Source: Streptomyces sp. CT34 (GTDB taxonomy: Bacteria > Actinomycetota > Actinomycetes > Streptomycetales > Streptomycetaceae). From it: a stretch of DNA of 64,000 bases. Position numbers and translations under genes: made by a program. The notes below the pieces were generated by a model that saw nothing but the letters and a program-made list of their open reading frames with translations, had not been told where the DNA came from and ran no database searches. Positions 1-9,353 of the stretch are shown in pieces; within the stretch, counting starts at the first letter, position 1, and each line of letters begins with the position of its first letter. The stretch spans positions 5,347,884-5,411,883 of the forward strand of contig NZ_KN708638.1 of NCBI RefSeq assembly GCF_000805335.1. The letters run 5' to 3'.

Positions 1-145
1 GACATCGCGCCCCGCTCCCGGTGTCTCCTTGGGTGCACCGCGCTGCTCCTTCCGTACGCACCGCACCGCCGCCCGGCGGCCCCCGCCATAGGCTCCCGAC
101 GTGCCGCTTCACCAGCGGCGATGCCCCGATCCCAAGGAGCCTGTG

Positions 146-1099
146 GTGAACACATCGGTGAACACAACGGATGTGGGTATCCGGCACCTGCGTGCCTTCC
201 TCGCGGTCTGCGAGTCCCTGAACTTCACGCACGCCGCCGACGTACTGGGCACCAACCAGCCCAGCCTCACCCGCCGGATCAAGCGCCTCGAAGAGTCCCT
301 CAGCACCCGGCTGTTCGACCGCACCACCCGCTCGGTGCGCCTGAGCCCCGAGGGCCGGCGTCTGCGCGACGAACTCGCCCCACTCCTTCCCCGCCTGGAA
401 CAGGCCCTTTCCCTCCGTACGGACCGGACGGCGCCGCTCCGCTTCGGCTTCACCTGGCTGCTCCCGGACGGCTGGGTCCAGGACGCCGTCGCCCGCTTCG
501 AGGAGGAGACCGGGGCCGAGGTCGAACTCGTACGCCGCGACGAGCGGTACGCGGGCGTCGACCGCGGCACGGTCGATGTGGCCCTGCTGCGCGGCACCGT
601 GGACACCACCGGCCTGCGCGTGGTCCCTCTCCAGTCCGAACGCCAGGTCGCAGCCGTCCCCTCCACGTCGCCCCTCGCCCGCGCCACCGGCCTGAGCCCC
701 GGGATGCTCGCCCCGCATCCCTTGGTGGTCAACACGACGTGCGGACCCGCCCAGTTCGACGAGACCCACGGGGGTCATGAGGGCTCCGGGGGCCCCGAGG
801 GGCACCGCTCCTCCCCCCTCATCCCCTGCAAGAACTTCGACGAACTTCTCGAACTGGTCGCCGCCGGCAAGGGCAACGGCATCGTCCCCGAACCGGCCCT
901 CCGCCGCCGTCTGCACCCCGCCGTACGCTTCGTCCCCCTCACGGGCGCCCCCCAGGTACCCGTCTCGATGGCCTGCCCCCTGCAGGGCTGCCACCCTCTC
1001 GCCCAGCGCTTCACCGTCGCCGTCAAGGAAGCCCTGGCGGAACACAGCCGCGGGCAGACACCACCGTTCTACCCGCTCCGCGCGCGGGCTGTGGCCTGA
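146..1099 (+). CDS. LysR family transcriptional regulator
   Basis: A 317-residue LysR-type regulator. An N-terminal winged helix-turn-helix (about residues 8-67, with LRAFLAVCESLNFTHAA and NQPSLTRRIKRLEE) is followed by a type 2 periplasmic-binding-like effector domain with the usual start RFGFTWLLPDGW. The reading frame is open from an ATG at 101, but the GTG at 146 is preceded by AAGGAG (134-139) at 6 bp. It also starts the protein just ahead of the HTH, so it is preferred. The effector is not predictable from the sequence. The next gene, serB, lies 44 bp downstream on the same strand and could be co-transcribed, but nothing proves that it is a target. Confidence 0.9.
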   Translation: MNTSVNTTDVGIRHLRAFLAVCESLNFTHAADVLGTNQPSLTRRIKRLEESLSTRLFDRTTRSVRLSPEGRRLRDELAPLLPRLEQALSLRTDRTAPLRFGFTWLLPDGWVQDAVARFEEETGAEVELVRRDERYAGVDRGTVDVALLRGTVDTTGLRVVPLQSERQVAAVPSTSPLARATGLSPGMLAPHPLVVNTTCGPAQFDETHGGHEGSGGPEGHRSSPLIPCKNFDELLELVAAGKGNGIVPEPALRRRLHPAVRFVPLTGAPQVPVSMACPLQGCHPLAQRFTVAVKEALAEHSRGQTPPFYPLRARAVA

Positions 1100-1143
1100 G
1101 CCGGCCCTCTGCCTCCCCGCCAGCTGAAAGGACCTCCCACACC

Positions 1144-2409
1144 ATGCCGGATACCAACAGCAGCCCCGACACCCTGTATGTCACGGTCCATGGCCCGCAC
1201 CATCCCGTCCGTCACCCCGACTTCGACCCCGACGGTCACCCCGATCGCCACGCCCCTCGTCAACGCGACCTCATCGGCAGCCTGTTCAGCCAGCTCGCCC
1301 GCTTCGACGCCACCGTTCTGGACGTGGAGCAGGTCCAGCTGCGCGGCCGCCTCGCCCTGTGTGCCCAGTTCGCCACCCCGTCCCGCACCACCGTGACTGA
1401 GGACGAACTCCAGTCCGCCGTACGGCAATGGGCCACCACCCAGCAGGTCCACGCCGAACTCACCCAGGCCGCCCCCGCGCGCACGGCATCCGCCCCCACC
1501 CGTACGGCATCCCGGCGCAGCCACGTCACCGTCGTCGGCCACCCCCTCACCGCCCGCACAACTGCCGCACTGACCACGGCCATTCACGACACGGGCGGCC
1601 ACATCGAGCGCATCACCTCGCTCGCCCGCCGCCCCGTGACGGCCGTCGAATTCGATGTCACCGGCGTACGGACGGAAGCCCTGCGCAGCGCCCTGTCCGC
1701 CGGTGCCCACGACCTGGGCGTCGACCTCGCCGTCTGCGCGGCCGGGCTCTCCCGTCGGGCCCGCCGTCTGGTCGTCATGGACGTCGACTCCACCCTCATC
1801 CAGGGCGAGGTGATCGACATGCTCGCCCGGCACGCCGGCCGGGAACCCCAGGTCGCCGCCGTCACGGCCGCCGCCATGCGCGGCGAACTCGACTTCGAGG
1901 AATCGCTGCGCGCCCGCGTCGCCCACCTCGCCGGCCTGGCCGCCACCGCCCTGGACGAGGTCCGCGACGCCGTCGAACTGACCCCCGGCGCCCTCACCCT
2001 GATCCGTACGCTGCAACACCTCGGCTGCCGCGTCGGCATGGTCTCCGGCGGCTTCACCCACATCACCGACCACCTCGCCCGCCGCCTCGGCCTCGACTTC
2101 GCCCACGCCAACACCCTCGAAGTCGCCGACGGCCGCCTCACCGGCCGCCTCACCGGCCCGGTCATCGACCGCCGAGCCAAGGCCGAACTCCTCATCCGCC
2201 AGGCCGACCGGGCGGGCATCCCCCTGGCCCACACCGTGGCCATCGGCGACGGCGCCAATGACCTCGATATGCTCAACACGGCCGGCCTCGGCGTGGCCTT
2301 CAACGCCAAACCCGTCGTCCGGGGCGCCGCCCCGACCACCCTCAACGTTCCGTTCCTCGACTCGCTCCTTTACCTCCTCGGCATTCCTCATGAGGAGTTG
2401 CGGGGGTGA
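1144..2409 (+). CDS. serB: Phosphoserine phosphatase SerB
   Basis: A 421-residue haloacid-dehalogenase-fold phosphatase that makes L-serine from phosphoserine, the last step of the phosphorylated serine pathway. Motif I is VVMDVDSTLIQGE (nucleophile Asp near residue 213), motif II is MVSGGFTHI, and the metal-binding motif IV is AIGDGANDLDML. The N-terminal 200 residues are longer than in E. coli SerB and look like the ACT-type regulatory region of actinobacterial SerB; residues about 120-200 show a second ACT-like pattern (SHVTVVGHPLTARTTAAL). AAAGGA lies about 10 bp before the ATG. The N-terminal 40 residues are His/Pro/Asp-rich and are the least conserved-looking part. Confidence 0.92.
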   Translation: MPDTNSSPDTLYVTVHGPHHPVRHPDFDPDGHPDRHAPRQRDLIGSLFSQLARFDATVLDVEQVQLRGRLALCAQFATPSRTTVTEDELQSAVRQWATTQQVHAELTQAAPARTASAPTRTASRRSHVTVVGHPLTARTTAALTTAIHDTGGHIERITSLARRPVTAVEFDVTGVRTEALRSALSAGAHDLGVDLAVCAAGLSRRARRLVVMDVDSTLIQGEVIDMLARHAGREPQVAAVTAAAMRGELDFEESLRARVAHLAGLAATALDEVRDAVELTPGALTLIRTLQHLGCRVGMVSGGFTHITDHLARRLGLDFAHANTLEVADGRLTGRLTGPVIDRRAKAELLIRQADRAGIPLAHTVAIGDGANDLDMLNTAGLGVAFNAKPVVRGAAPTTLNVPFLDSLLYLLGIPHEELRG

Positions 2410-2985
2410 GGGCATAGCCGGGAGCGATCGCGAGGCGGGGGGCCGCTGCGGCGCCCGATGATCAGCGGGCCAAGACCGGGGGTGCTCATAGTGTCTCCCG
2501 ACGAGGGTCTGGGGCGAGTGATACTCATCCTGACAGCAGCCGCTGACAACGGAGTTGGGCTCTGAGCGGAGCATGGGCTGCGACCGCTGTAACGGTGTGG
2601 GTGAGGACGGCTGCTACTCGGGGCTTGCACAATGGGAATGGGAACGGGGCAGTGTCCTCCACTGATCAGCGGCGTGGTGCGTGTGGTGTTGACGGTGCCG
2701 GCGTCCGCCGGCGGCCTCACGAGCATGCCGGCACCCGTCTCCGTGGCCCGACTTCAGCGAGCTTCGCTTCTCCGGTGGGCGTCAGGACGCTGCGGGGTCA
2801 GGTAGAAGGGTAGAAGGTGGAGAGGCGTCTGCGGTCTTCCGTGGACAGACCAGCCCGGCCCGGTCCTGCCCGGCGCGCTGCGCGCGGTACGGGTTGCAGC
2901 GCTGCGGCGACTCTCCCTTGGGCCGCCGGATCGGGGGACTGGTAGTCATAAGCCAGTGGTCGTAACGGACAGAATCAGGAGCACG
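2410..2985 (+). other. Intergenic region without a supportable gene
   Basis: About 575 bp between serB and the SWIM gene. Several short frames are open on both strands, but none has a ribosome-binding site, domain-like sequence or the strong GC3 pattern of the neighbours. The final part (about 2940-2985) must hold the promoter and leader of the next gene. No clear hairpin or repeat was recognised. Confidence 0.5.
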
Positions 2986-4674
2986 GTGAAAGACACCATG
3001 CGCGGCCTCACCGAGGCGAATCTCAAGATGCTGGCCGGTGCCCGTTCCTTCGAGCGCGGGCGCGGATACCTGGATGCGGTGTCCGGGGTCGAGGTCGGTG
3101 ACGGGTGGGTCACCGCGAGCGTCCACGGCACGGAACGGTACGAGGTGGAGCTCGCCCTGGAGGGGCCCGGTGGGCTGTCCGGGGAGTGCGACTGCCCGTA
3201 CGGCCTTGAGGGCAACTTCTGCAAGCACCTGGTCGCCGTCGGCCTGACCGTGCTCGCCCGACCGGAGAGCCTGCCGCGGCAGCGGAAGGCGGCGCGGGAG
3301 CGGGCGCAGGACCTCGACGGATGGTTGTCCGCCCGGTCCAAGGACGAGTTGCTCGCTCTGGTGCGGGAACTGATCGGTGAGGACCGGCAGTTGCGGCGCC
3401 GCCTGGAGCTGCGGGCCGCGAGCGCCCGTGGGGATATCACCTCGGTCCGGGCCCGTATCCGTGAACTGCTGGACATCGGCCCGTTCGCACAGTACGGGTA
3501 CGTCGAGTACGCCGATGCCCGCGCCTACGCGGACCAGGCCGGGCAGGCGGTGTCGGCGATCGGCGCGCTCACCGGCTCCGGACGGGCAGCCGACGCGGTC
3601 GTCCTGGCGGGGGAGGCGATGGAGCTGCTGGCCCGGGCGGTGGAGTGCGTCGACGACTCCGACGGGTGGCTCGGGCAGGTGGGTGCCGGTCTCGCCGACG
3701 TCCATCTCGACGCGTGTCGTGCGGCGCGCCCCGACCCGGGGGAGCTGGCGCGCTGGCTGGTCGGCCATGCGCTCGGCGAGGTGGACGACGGCCTCACCGA
3801 TATCGATCCGCTCGACTACGAGGACGTTCTCGGGGGAGAGGGGATGGCCGTCCTGCGGAAGCTGGCGGTCGAGGCGTGGCAGGGCAACCGCCGCGGCTGG
3901 GCGGAGAAGTACCTGATGGAGCGTCTGGCCAAGGGGGGAGGCGACGTCGACGCGGTGATCGCGGTGCATGCCGGCGATCTCGCACCGAACGGTCACACGC
4001 ACCTGGTCATCGCTCGCGAGCTGGACACCGCCCGGCGCCCCGACGAGGCCCTGGGCTGGGCGGAACGCGGCGTCCGGGAGGCTCGGGACCTCGCTGCCGT
4101 CGACACCGCCCTCGTCGACCACCTCTGCGACCGCTACGCGCAGGCGGACCGGCTTGCCGACGCCGTCGCTCTGCGCCGCGACCACTTCGGCGCCCGCCGC
4201 ACCCTGCTCGCGTACCAGCAGCTGCGTGCCGCCGCCCGGGCCGCGGACTGCTGGCCGGCCGAGCGCGAGGGCGCGCTGGCGGTGCTGCGCGCCGATGCGG
4301 GGCAGCGGCAGCAGGGCTGGTACGGCGGTGCCGTCCTTGTCGACGCCCTGCTCGACGACAAGGACGTCGACGCCGCCTGGCAGGCCGCCACCGGGACCGG
4401 CGCCCATGACCGGCAGTGGCTCGCCCTCGCCGACCAGGCCCGTGCCACCCGCCCCGCAGACGCGCTCGGTGTCTATCTGCGCCTGGCGGAGCCGCTGACC
4501 GAACAGACCGGCAACGCGGTCTACGAGCAACTCGTCAGCCTGCTGCTGAGCATCCGGGACTGTCACCGCCGCCTGGGATCGCCGGACCGGTTCACCGAGT
4601 ACGTCAGCGCCCTGCGTACCGCCCAGAAACGCAAGCGGAACCTGATGCGCTTGATGGACGAGCACAGACTGTGA
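2986..4674 (+). CDS. SWIM zinc finger protein
   Basis: A 562-residue protein with an N-terminal SWIM zinc-binding motif at residues 67-81, of the form CxC-x8-CxH (ECDCPYGLEGNFCKHL). The remainder is Ala-rich alpha-helical sequence that resembles tetratricopeptide-type helical repeats. The SWIM fold is thought to bind DNA or protein, but the role of these actinobacterial proteins is unknown. The frame is open from GTG 2956, but GTG 2986 has AGGAG at 2977-2981 with a 4-bp gap and begins the conserved-looking MKDTMRGLTEANLK. It stands alone, with the convergent Uma2-like gene on its 3' side. Confidence 0.85.
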   Translation: MKDTMRGLTEANLKMLAGARSFERGRGYLDAVSGVEVGDGWVTASVHGTERYEVELALEGPGGLSGECDCPYGLEGNFCKHLVAVGLTVLARPESLPRQRKAARERAQDLDGWLSARSKDELLALVRELIGEDRQLRRRLELRAASARGDITSVRARIRELLDIGPFAQYGYVEYADARAYADQAGQAVSAIGALTGSGRAADAVVLAGEAMELLARAVECVDDSDGWLGQVGAGLADVHLDACRAARPDPGELARWLVGHALGEVDDGLTDIDPLDYEDVLGGEGMAVLRKLAVEAWQGNRRGWAEKYLMERLAKGGGDVDAVIAVHAGDLAPNGHTHLVIARELDTARRPDEALGWAERGVREARDLAAVDTALVDHLCDRYAQADRLADAVALRRDHFGARRTLLAYQQLRAAARAADCWPAEREGALAVLRADAGQRQQGWYGGAVLVDALLDDKDVDAAWQAATGTGAHDRQWLALADQARATRPADALGVYLRLAEPLTEQTGNAVYEQLVSLLLSIRDCHRRLGSPDRFTEYVSALRTAQKRKRNLMRLMDEHRL

Positions 4675-4864
4675 GCCGGACGACGCCAGGGAGGTCCACC
4701 TGCCCGGCACGCCGCTGCCGTCGGATGGCGCTCCGTGAGCCGCGCGACGGCGGCGATCGCCGACTACTGGGTACGGCTGGATCGGACGCTACGACGACCA
4801 CCGGAACCCAAGGCCGCGTCCGGCCCCTTCCGTCGTGTTGCGCCGAACCGGTGCCGCCGGCCCC

Positions 4865-5446
4865 TCATGCGCGCCGGGGCGGGAGGAGCCCGTCCAGGTC
4901 CAGGCCGACCTCGAAGGGCACCGTGCGCCGGAAGGTGCCGCGGAAGATGCCGGCGGGAGCATAGGCACCGGTGGGCCGGTCCAGCTCGTAGACGTGGACG
5001 ACGGGCAGTCCGGCCTCGTCTTCGGCGCACCAGTAGTGCGGGATCCCGGCCTCGGCGTACTTGCGGAGCTTGACCGTGCGGTCGCGGTGGGCGGACTCGG
5101 GGGAGACGACCTCGACGACGAGCTGGACCTCCTCCGGGGTGTACCAGGTGCGGTCGGGGTCATAGGGGGCGGTCGTCACCAGGAGGTCCGGTTCCGGGCG
5201 GTTGCGCGCGTCGAGGCGGATCGTCATCTCCCGCTCGATTTCGAAACCGGCGGGCGCTTCGGCCATGAGCGCGGTGGTCAGGCCGGTGACGAGGCGGCCG
5301 TGCCAGGACCGCTGGGGCCACATCAAGAAGACGAGGGCTCCGTCGATCAGCTCGGTGTGGCGGGGTGCCTCGGGGAGGCGGTCCAGGTCCTCCGCGAACC
5401 AGCCCTCCGCGCGCGGCGGGCGCATCCGGTCGGGCAGCGCGGTCAT
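4865..5446 (-). CDS. Uma2 family (DUF820) nuclease-fold protein
   Basis: A 193-residue protein of the Uma2/DUF820 family, which has a PD-(D/E)XK restriction-endonuclease-like fold. Visible family motifs are PEPDLLV, LVVEVVSPES (acidic catalytic residues), then DRTVKLRKYAEAGIPHYW with the catalytic Lys. The family is common and multicopy in Streptomyces and cyanobacteria. Its biological function is not established, although a link to mobile elements or DNA processing has been suggested. No ribosome-binding site precedes the ATG; a TACGGT box 6 nt upstream suggests a leaderless transcript. Confidence 0.85.
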   Translation of the reverse strand: MTALPDRMRPPRAEGWFAEDLDRLPEAPRHTELIDGALVFLMWPQRSWHGRLVTGLTTALMAEAPAGFEIEREMTIRLDARNRPEPDLLVTTAPYDPDRTWYTPEEVQLVVEVVSPESAHRDRTVKLRKYAEAGIPHYWCAEDEAGLPVVHVYELDRPTGAYAPAGIFRGTFRRTVPFEVGLDLDGLLPPRRA

Positions 5447-5458
5447 GGCTCGACCGTA
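5447..5458 (-). promoter_or_regulatory. -10 box of a leaderless promoter (Uma2 gene)
   Basis: On the minus strand TACGGT is followed by 6 nt and then the ATG. This spacing puts the transcription start at the start codon. No Shine-Dalgarno sequence is present. No clear -35 box was identified. Confidence 0.5.
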
Positions 5459-5678
5459 GCGATGCGGCGAGGCTCAGGCCACGAGATCGTCGCCGCGCAG
5501 CCGCCCGCCGGGCGCTGCCCGGGGTCGTGCCGGCGCGGACGTTTCCGGGCCGGCGGGTGTGCTCCTGGAGGGGCTGAGCTGGGGGTCATTACTTTGGGTG
5601 AATGTCTGGCTTTGGCTTGCGGTTGGCAACGCGCGGTTGTCACGCTGTTGCTGACTGTCAAGCTGTTGGGAGGGGCCT

Positions 5679-6428
5679 GTGCCTTTCGGTGAGCAGCCTG
5701 CGTACCTCCGCGTCGCCGGTGACCTGCGTCAGAAGATCGTCAACGGGGTGCTGGCCCCGCACACCCGTCTCCCTTCCCAGGCCCGTATCCGAGAGGAGTA
5801 CGGAGTCTCGGACACCGTCGCGCTGGAGGCGCGCAAGGTCCTGATGGCCGAGGGGCTGGTGGAGGGCCGCTCGGGGTCGGGGACGTATGTGCGCGAGCAG
5901 CCGGTGCCGCGCCGTATCGCGCGCGCCGGCTACCACTCCGGGGGCTGCACGCCGTTCCGCCAGGAGCAGACGGACGAGCGGGTGCGCGGCACCTGGGAGT
6001 CCAACAGCGAGCAGGAGGCGGCCAGTTCGGTGGTGGCGGCGCGGCTGCGGATCCCGGTGGGCGCCAGGGTGATGCGGACGCGCTATGTGTTCCGCGCGGA
6101 GGGCGAGCCGTCGATGCTCTCCACCTCCTGGGAGCCGCTGGCCGTGACCGGGCGGACGCCGGTGATGCTGCCCGAGGAGGGCCCGCTGGCCGGGCGCGGG
6201 GTGGTCGAGCGGATGGCCGCGATCGACGTGGTGGTGGACAACGTCATCGAGGAGGTCGGGGCGCGGCCGGGGCTGGCGGAGGAGGCGATGGCGCTGGGCG
6301 GTGTGCCGGGGCATGCGGTGCTGGTGATCTCGCGGACGTACTTCGCGGGTGGCCGGCCGGTCGAGACGGCCGATGTGATCACGCTCGCGGCGCGCCATCG
6401 GGTGGCGTACCACCTGCCGGTGAAGTGA
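5679..6428 (+). CDS. GntR/HutC-type transcriptional regulator
   Basis: A 249-residue regulator with an N-terminal GntR winged helix (residues 7-70: AYLRVAGDLRQKIVNGVL, LPSQARIREEYGVSD, VEGRSGSGTYVRE) and a C-terminal UTRA ligand-binding domain (about 90-245). The GTG start has GGGAGGGG 8-15 bp upstream. Close relatives are abundant in Streptomyces, and their ligands are mostly unknown. The downstream APC permease (365 bp away) is a possible target, by proximity only. Confidence 0.88.
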   Translation: MPFGEQPAYLRVAGDLRQKIVNGVLAPHTRLPSQARIREEYGVSDTVALEARKVLMAEGLVEGRSGSGTYVREQPVPRRIARAGYHSGGCTPFRQEQTDERVRGTWESNSEQEAASSVVAARLRIPVGARVMRTRYVFRAEGEPSMLSTSWEPLAVTGRTPVMLPEEGPLAGRGVVERMAAIDVVVDNVIEEVGARPGLAEEAMALGGVPGHAVLVISRTYFAGGRPVETADVITLAARHRVAYHLPVK

Positions 6429-6793
6429 CCGGCGAAGTAGAGGGGGCAGACGGAGCAGACGGAGCAGGGGGCCGGTGAAGTGGCCCGCCTGTCCCCGGTG
6501 GGCTCCCCGCGTTCGCCGGGCGAGTCCGTCGTTTTCGTCGTTCGCGGAGCCGTGTTCGCCAAGTAGACGCCCGGTACTGGAATCGAAGGTCCGCTGACCG
6601 CGATTTTCGGCCGAGTTCGGTGTCCCTTTTATGGCGATTTGCACACTCGTGTCGTCCGTTTACCGGTGTTGGAAACCTCACAGAGGCTCAACTGGGCGGG
6701 ATTTTTTGGTCGGTGTGGGAACCGGATCTACGGATTCGCTCATACGATGGCGAAGTTTGTGCACGGCACGGGGGAAGACCAGGAGACCAGCAC
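6429..6793 (+). other. Leader/promoter region of the APC permease
   Basis: A 365-bp non-coding gap. It begins with a short tandem repeat (GCAGACGGA twice, near 6445-6465). It becomes clearly more A/T-rich near 6590-6775, as promoter regions in this genome tend to be. The open frame starting at 6620 is only an upstream extension of the permease frame. No riboswitch was recognised. Confidence 0.45.
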
Positions 6794-8473
6794 GTGAGCA
6801 CGACGAAGACAACGAGTGCGGAGCAGGGCTCGCACTCGCATTACCGTCGGTCCCTCGGGACCATTGCCCTGACCGCCACTGGTCTCGGGTCGATCATCGG
6901 TTCCGGTTGGCTCTTCGGGGCCGCGCGGGCCGCTGCCATCGCCGGACCGGCCGCCATCCTGGCCTGGGTCATCGGCGCCGTCGTCGCGCTCACCATCGCG
7001 CTCACGTACACCGAACTCGGCTCGATGTTCCCGAAGGCCGGCGGCATGGTCCGCTACGGCCAGTACTCGCACGGCTCGCTGGCCGGGTACCTCGCGGCCT
7101 GGGCGAACTGGATCGCCATCGTCTCGGTGATCCCGGGTGAGGCCACCGCCTCCGTCCAGTACATGAGCAGCTGGGGCTTCGGCTGGGCGAAGGCGCTGTA
7201 CGACGGCAAGGAGCTGACCGGCACCGGCGTCGGGCTGGCCAGCATCCTGCTGATCTTCTACTTCTTCCTCAACTGGTTCGCGATCACGCTGTTCGCCAAG
7301 ACCAACACCGCGATCACGGTCTTCAAGGTCGTCGTCCCGGTGCTGACCGCGAGCGCGCTGATGCTGGCGCACTTCGACACCGGCAACATCACCCACCACG
7401 GCGGGTTCACCCCCAACGGCTGGAGCTCGGTCTTCACCGCGGTCGCCGTCTCCGGCATCGTCTGGGCGTACAACGGTTTCCAGTCACCGCTGAACATGGC
7501 CGGGGAGGCCCGCAACCCGGGCAGGTCACTGCCCAAGGCCGTGATCTCGTCGATCCTGATCGCCCTGGTCATCTACGTGGCCCTCCAGGTCGCGTTCCTG
7601 ATGGGTGTGCCCGGCGACCACCTCGCCGCCAACGGCTGGGCCTCGCTCGGCTACAACTCCCCGCTCGCCGACCTCGCGGTGGCCTGGGGCCTGAACTGGC
7701 TCGCGATGTTGCTGTACGCGGACGCGTTCATCTCGCCGTCCGGTACGGGCATGATCTACGCCGCCACCACCTCGCGCATGATCCACGGCGTGCAGGAGAA
7801 CGGCCATCTGCCCGGCGTCTTCGGCAAGGTGGACAAGAAGACCGGTGTGCCGCGGCCGGCGCTGCTGCTCAACCTCGTGATCGCGTTCCTGTTCCTCGCG
7901 GTGTTCCGCGGCTGGGGCTCGCTGGCCGAGATCGTCTCGGTCGCCACGGTCATCTCGTACATCACCGGGCCGGTCGCGGTGATGTCGCTGCGCCGGATCT
8001 CGCCGGACCTCAAGCGCCCGGTGCGGCTGCGGATCATGCCGGTGATCGCGCCGATCGCGATGATCTTCGGTTCGCTGGTGCTGTACTGGGGCCGCTGGCC
8101 GCTCACCGGCAAGGTGATCCTGATCATGGCCGTCGGCCTGCCCGTCTGGGCCTGGTACGAGATCGGCAAGCCGCTGACCCAGGGTCGCAAGCCGTGGGCC
8201 CAGCTGATGCCGCACCTCAAGGCGGGCGCCTGGATGGTGACGTACCTGCTCGTCATGGCCGCCATCTCGTACATGGGCGGCAAGGAGTTCGGCGGCAAGG
8301 GCTACCTGCCGGAGGGCTGGGACGTGGTCCTGGTCGCGCTGGTCGGCCTGGCCTTCTACTTCTGGGGCGTGCGCAGCGCCTGGCGCAACCCCTCGCTGGT
8401 GCAGGTCGAGGCCGAGATGGGCGCGGTCGAGGCCGCCGCTACCCCGGAGGTGAAGACCCCGGCCGGAGCCTGA
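6794..8473 (+). CDS. APC superfamily amino acid permease
   Basis: A 559-residue integral membrane transporter with about 12 hydrophobic segments. It starts with the family hallmark TATGLGSIIGSGWLFG, the unwound TM1 that binds substrate. Further APC signatures are AYNGFQSPLNMAGEARNPGR and the cytoplasmic loop KTGVPRPALLLN. GTG 6794 is chosen over the upstream frame opening at 6620 because AGGAG lies at 6781-6785 and the preceding frame does not look coding. Substrate is unknown (amino acid or amine). A hairpin follows the gene. Confidence 0.9.
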   Translation: MSTTKTTSAEQGSHSHYRRSLGTIALTATGLGSIIGSGWLFGAARAAAIAGPAAILAWVIGAVVALTIALTYTELGSMFPKAGGMVRYGQYSHGSLAGYLAAWANWIAIVSVIPGEATASVQYMSSWGFGWAKALYDGKELTGTGVGLASILLIFYFFLNWFAITLFAKTNTAITVFKVVVPVLTASALMLAHFDTGNITHHGGFTPNGWSSVFTAVAVSGIVWAYNGFQSPLNMAGEARNPGRSLPKAVISSILIALVIYVALQVAFLMGVPGDHLAANGWASLGYNSPLADLAVAWGLNWLAMLLYADAFISPSGTGMIYAATTSRMIHGVQENGHLPGVFGKVDKKTGVPRPALLLNLVIAFLFLAVFRGWGSLAEIVSVATVISYITGPVAVMSLRRISPDLKRPVRLRIMPVIAPIAMIFGSLVLYWGRWPLTGKVILIMAVGLPVWAWYEIGKPLTQGRKPWAQLMPHLKAGAWMVTYLLVMAAISYMGGKEFGGKGYLPEGWDVVLVALVGLAFYFWGVRSAWRNPSLVQVEAEMGAVEAAATPEVKTPAGA

Positions 8474-8504
8474 GCGCTGTTCTTCCGTGCCCGGGAAACG
8501 GGCA

Positions 8505-8560
8505 GAACCGGCCACTCGCAGGCGGCTCTTGGCGATCCAGGGCCCGCGGGTGGCCGGTTC
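8505..8560 (+). terminator. Rho-independent-type terminator after the permease
   Basis: A 15-bp stem (GAACCGGCCACTCGC pairs with GCGGGTGGCCGGTTC, one wobble/mismatch) with a 26-nt loop, followed by a weak T-rich run. It sits 32 bp after the permease stop. Confidence 0.6.
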
Positions 8561-8693
8561 GGTATCTCTTTGTGTAAATCCATATCCGGTGCGTAAAGGT
8601 CGGGCGTAGGCTCGGGCATATGCGGATTGCGATTTCGGCATCAGCACAGGAGGGGCGCGTCACGGCGCGCTGTCGGGCGGACGGAGGGGCGCA

Positions 8694-8873
8694 ATGACTG
8701 ACAACGGGGCTGTGCTGCCCTGGCTCGTCATCCGCCAGGACGAAGGCGGCAACCGCTATCGCGTCGGCCGCTATGCCACCCGAGCGGAGGCGGAGCGGGT
8801 GGCGGACCGCCTCGACATCCGCGGCAGCCGCCAGCTCTACGTGGTCGAGCGGGTGGGCCGCGGGACGGCGTGA
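8694..8873 (+). CDS. Small SPOR-like protein
   Basis: A 59-residue basic protein that starts MTDNGAVLPWLVIRQDEGG. It has a single alpha/beta pattern (YRVGRYATRAEAERVADRL) typical of short actinobacterial proteins called SPOR domain-containing. In larger proteins SPOR domains bind denuded peptidoglycan; whether a stand-alone 59-residue form does so is unproven. GGAGG (8683-8687) lies 6 bp before the ATG. The protein has neither a signal peptide nor a membrane segment, so it is probably cytosolic. Confidence 0.75.
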   Translation: MTDNGAVLPWLVIRQDEGGNRYRVGRYATRAEAERVADRLDIRGSRQLYVVERVGRGTA

Positions 8874-8911
8874 GGGGGGCGGAGCGGGAAGCGGGACGCG
8901 AGCGGGGGACG

Positions 8912-8924
8912 TAGGCTGCCGCGC
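8912..8924 (+). promoter_or_regulatory. -10 box of a leaderless promoter (NUDIX gene)
   Basis: TAGGCT (8912-8917) followed by 7 nt and the ATG at 8925. No Shine-Dalgarno is present. This is the typical Streptomyces leaderless arrangement. Confidence 0.6.
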
Positions 8925-9353
8925 ATGACGACGGTGCGCGTAGTGGTGGGCGCAGCGGTGTGCGCGCGAGGGCGGCTGCTGGCCGCCCGGCGCAGCGCGC
9001 CGCCCGCGCTGGCCGGCCGCTGGGAGCTGCCCGGCGGCAAGGTGGAGGACGGCGAGTCACCCGAGCAGGCGCTGGTGCGGGAACTGCGCGAGGAGCTGGG
9101 TGTGGAGACCGCGGCCGAGGAGCGGATCCCGGGCGAGTGGGTGCTGCGGCCCGGCTATGTGCTCCAGGTGTGGACGGCCCGGCTGGTGTCCGGAAAGCCG
9201 CGTCCGCTGGAGGATCATGACGAGCTGCGCTGGCTGCTGCCCGGTGAGGAGCAGCAGGTCGACTGGCTGGACCAGGACCGCCCGGCCGTCGCCGAGGCGA
9301 TGCGGCGGCTGGCGGCGCGGGCCGCGACGGGGATTCCCGGCGCGCGGCTCTAG
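8925..9353 (+). CDS. NUDIX hydrolase, MutT-like
   Basis: A 142-residue NUDIX pyrophosphohydrolase. The full Nudix box lies at residues 38-60, with Gly38, Glu44, REL at 52-54, EE at 56-57 and Gly59. The size and the preceding RWELPGGKVE motif match MutT-type nucleotide-pool sanitising enzymes (8-oxo-dGTP or related substrates), but substrate cannot be fixed from sequence. Its TAG stop overlaps the first base of a palindromic repeat element, so the element inserted or arose exactly at the 3' end. Confidence 0.88.
   Translation: MTTVRVVVGAAVCARGRLLAARRSAPPALAGRWELPGGKVEDGESPEQALVRELREELGVETAAEERIPGEWVLRPGYVLQVWTARLVSGKPRPLEDHDELRWLLPGEEQQVDWLDQDRPAVAEAMRRLAARAATGIPGARL

Noticed and set aside
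6620-6793. N-terminal extension of the APC permease from 6620.
   Set aside because: The added sequence has no hydrophobic or family-like pattern, while GTG 6794 has a good ribosome-binding site and gives the usual short cytosolic N-terminus.
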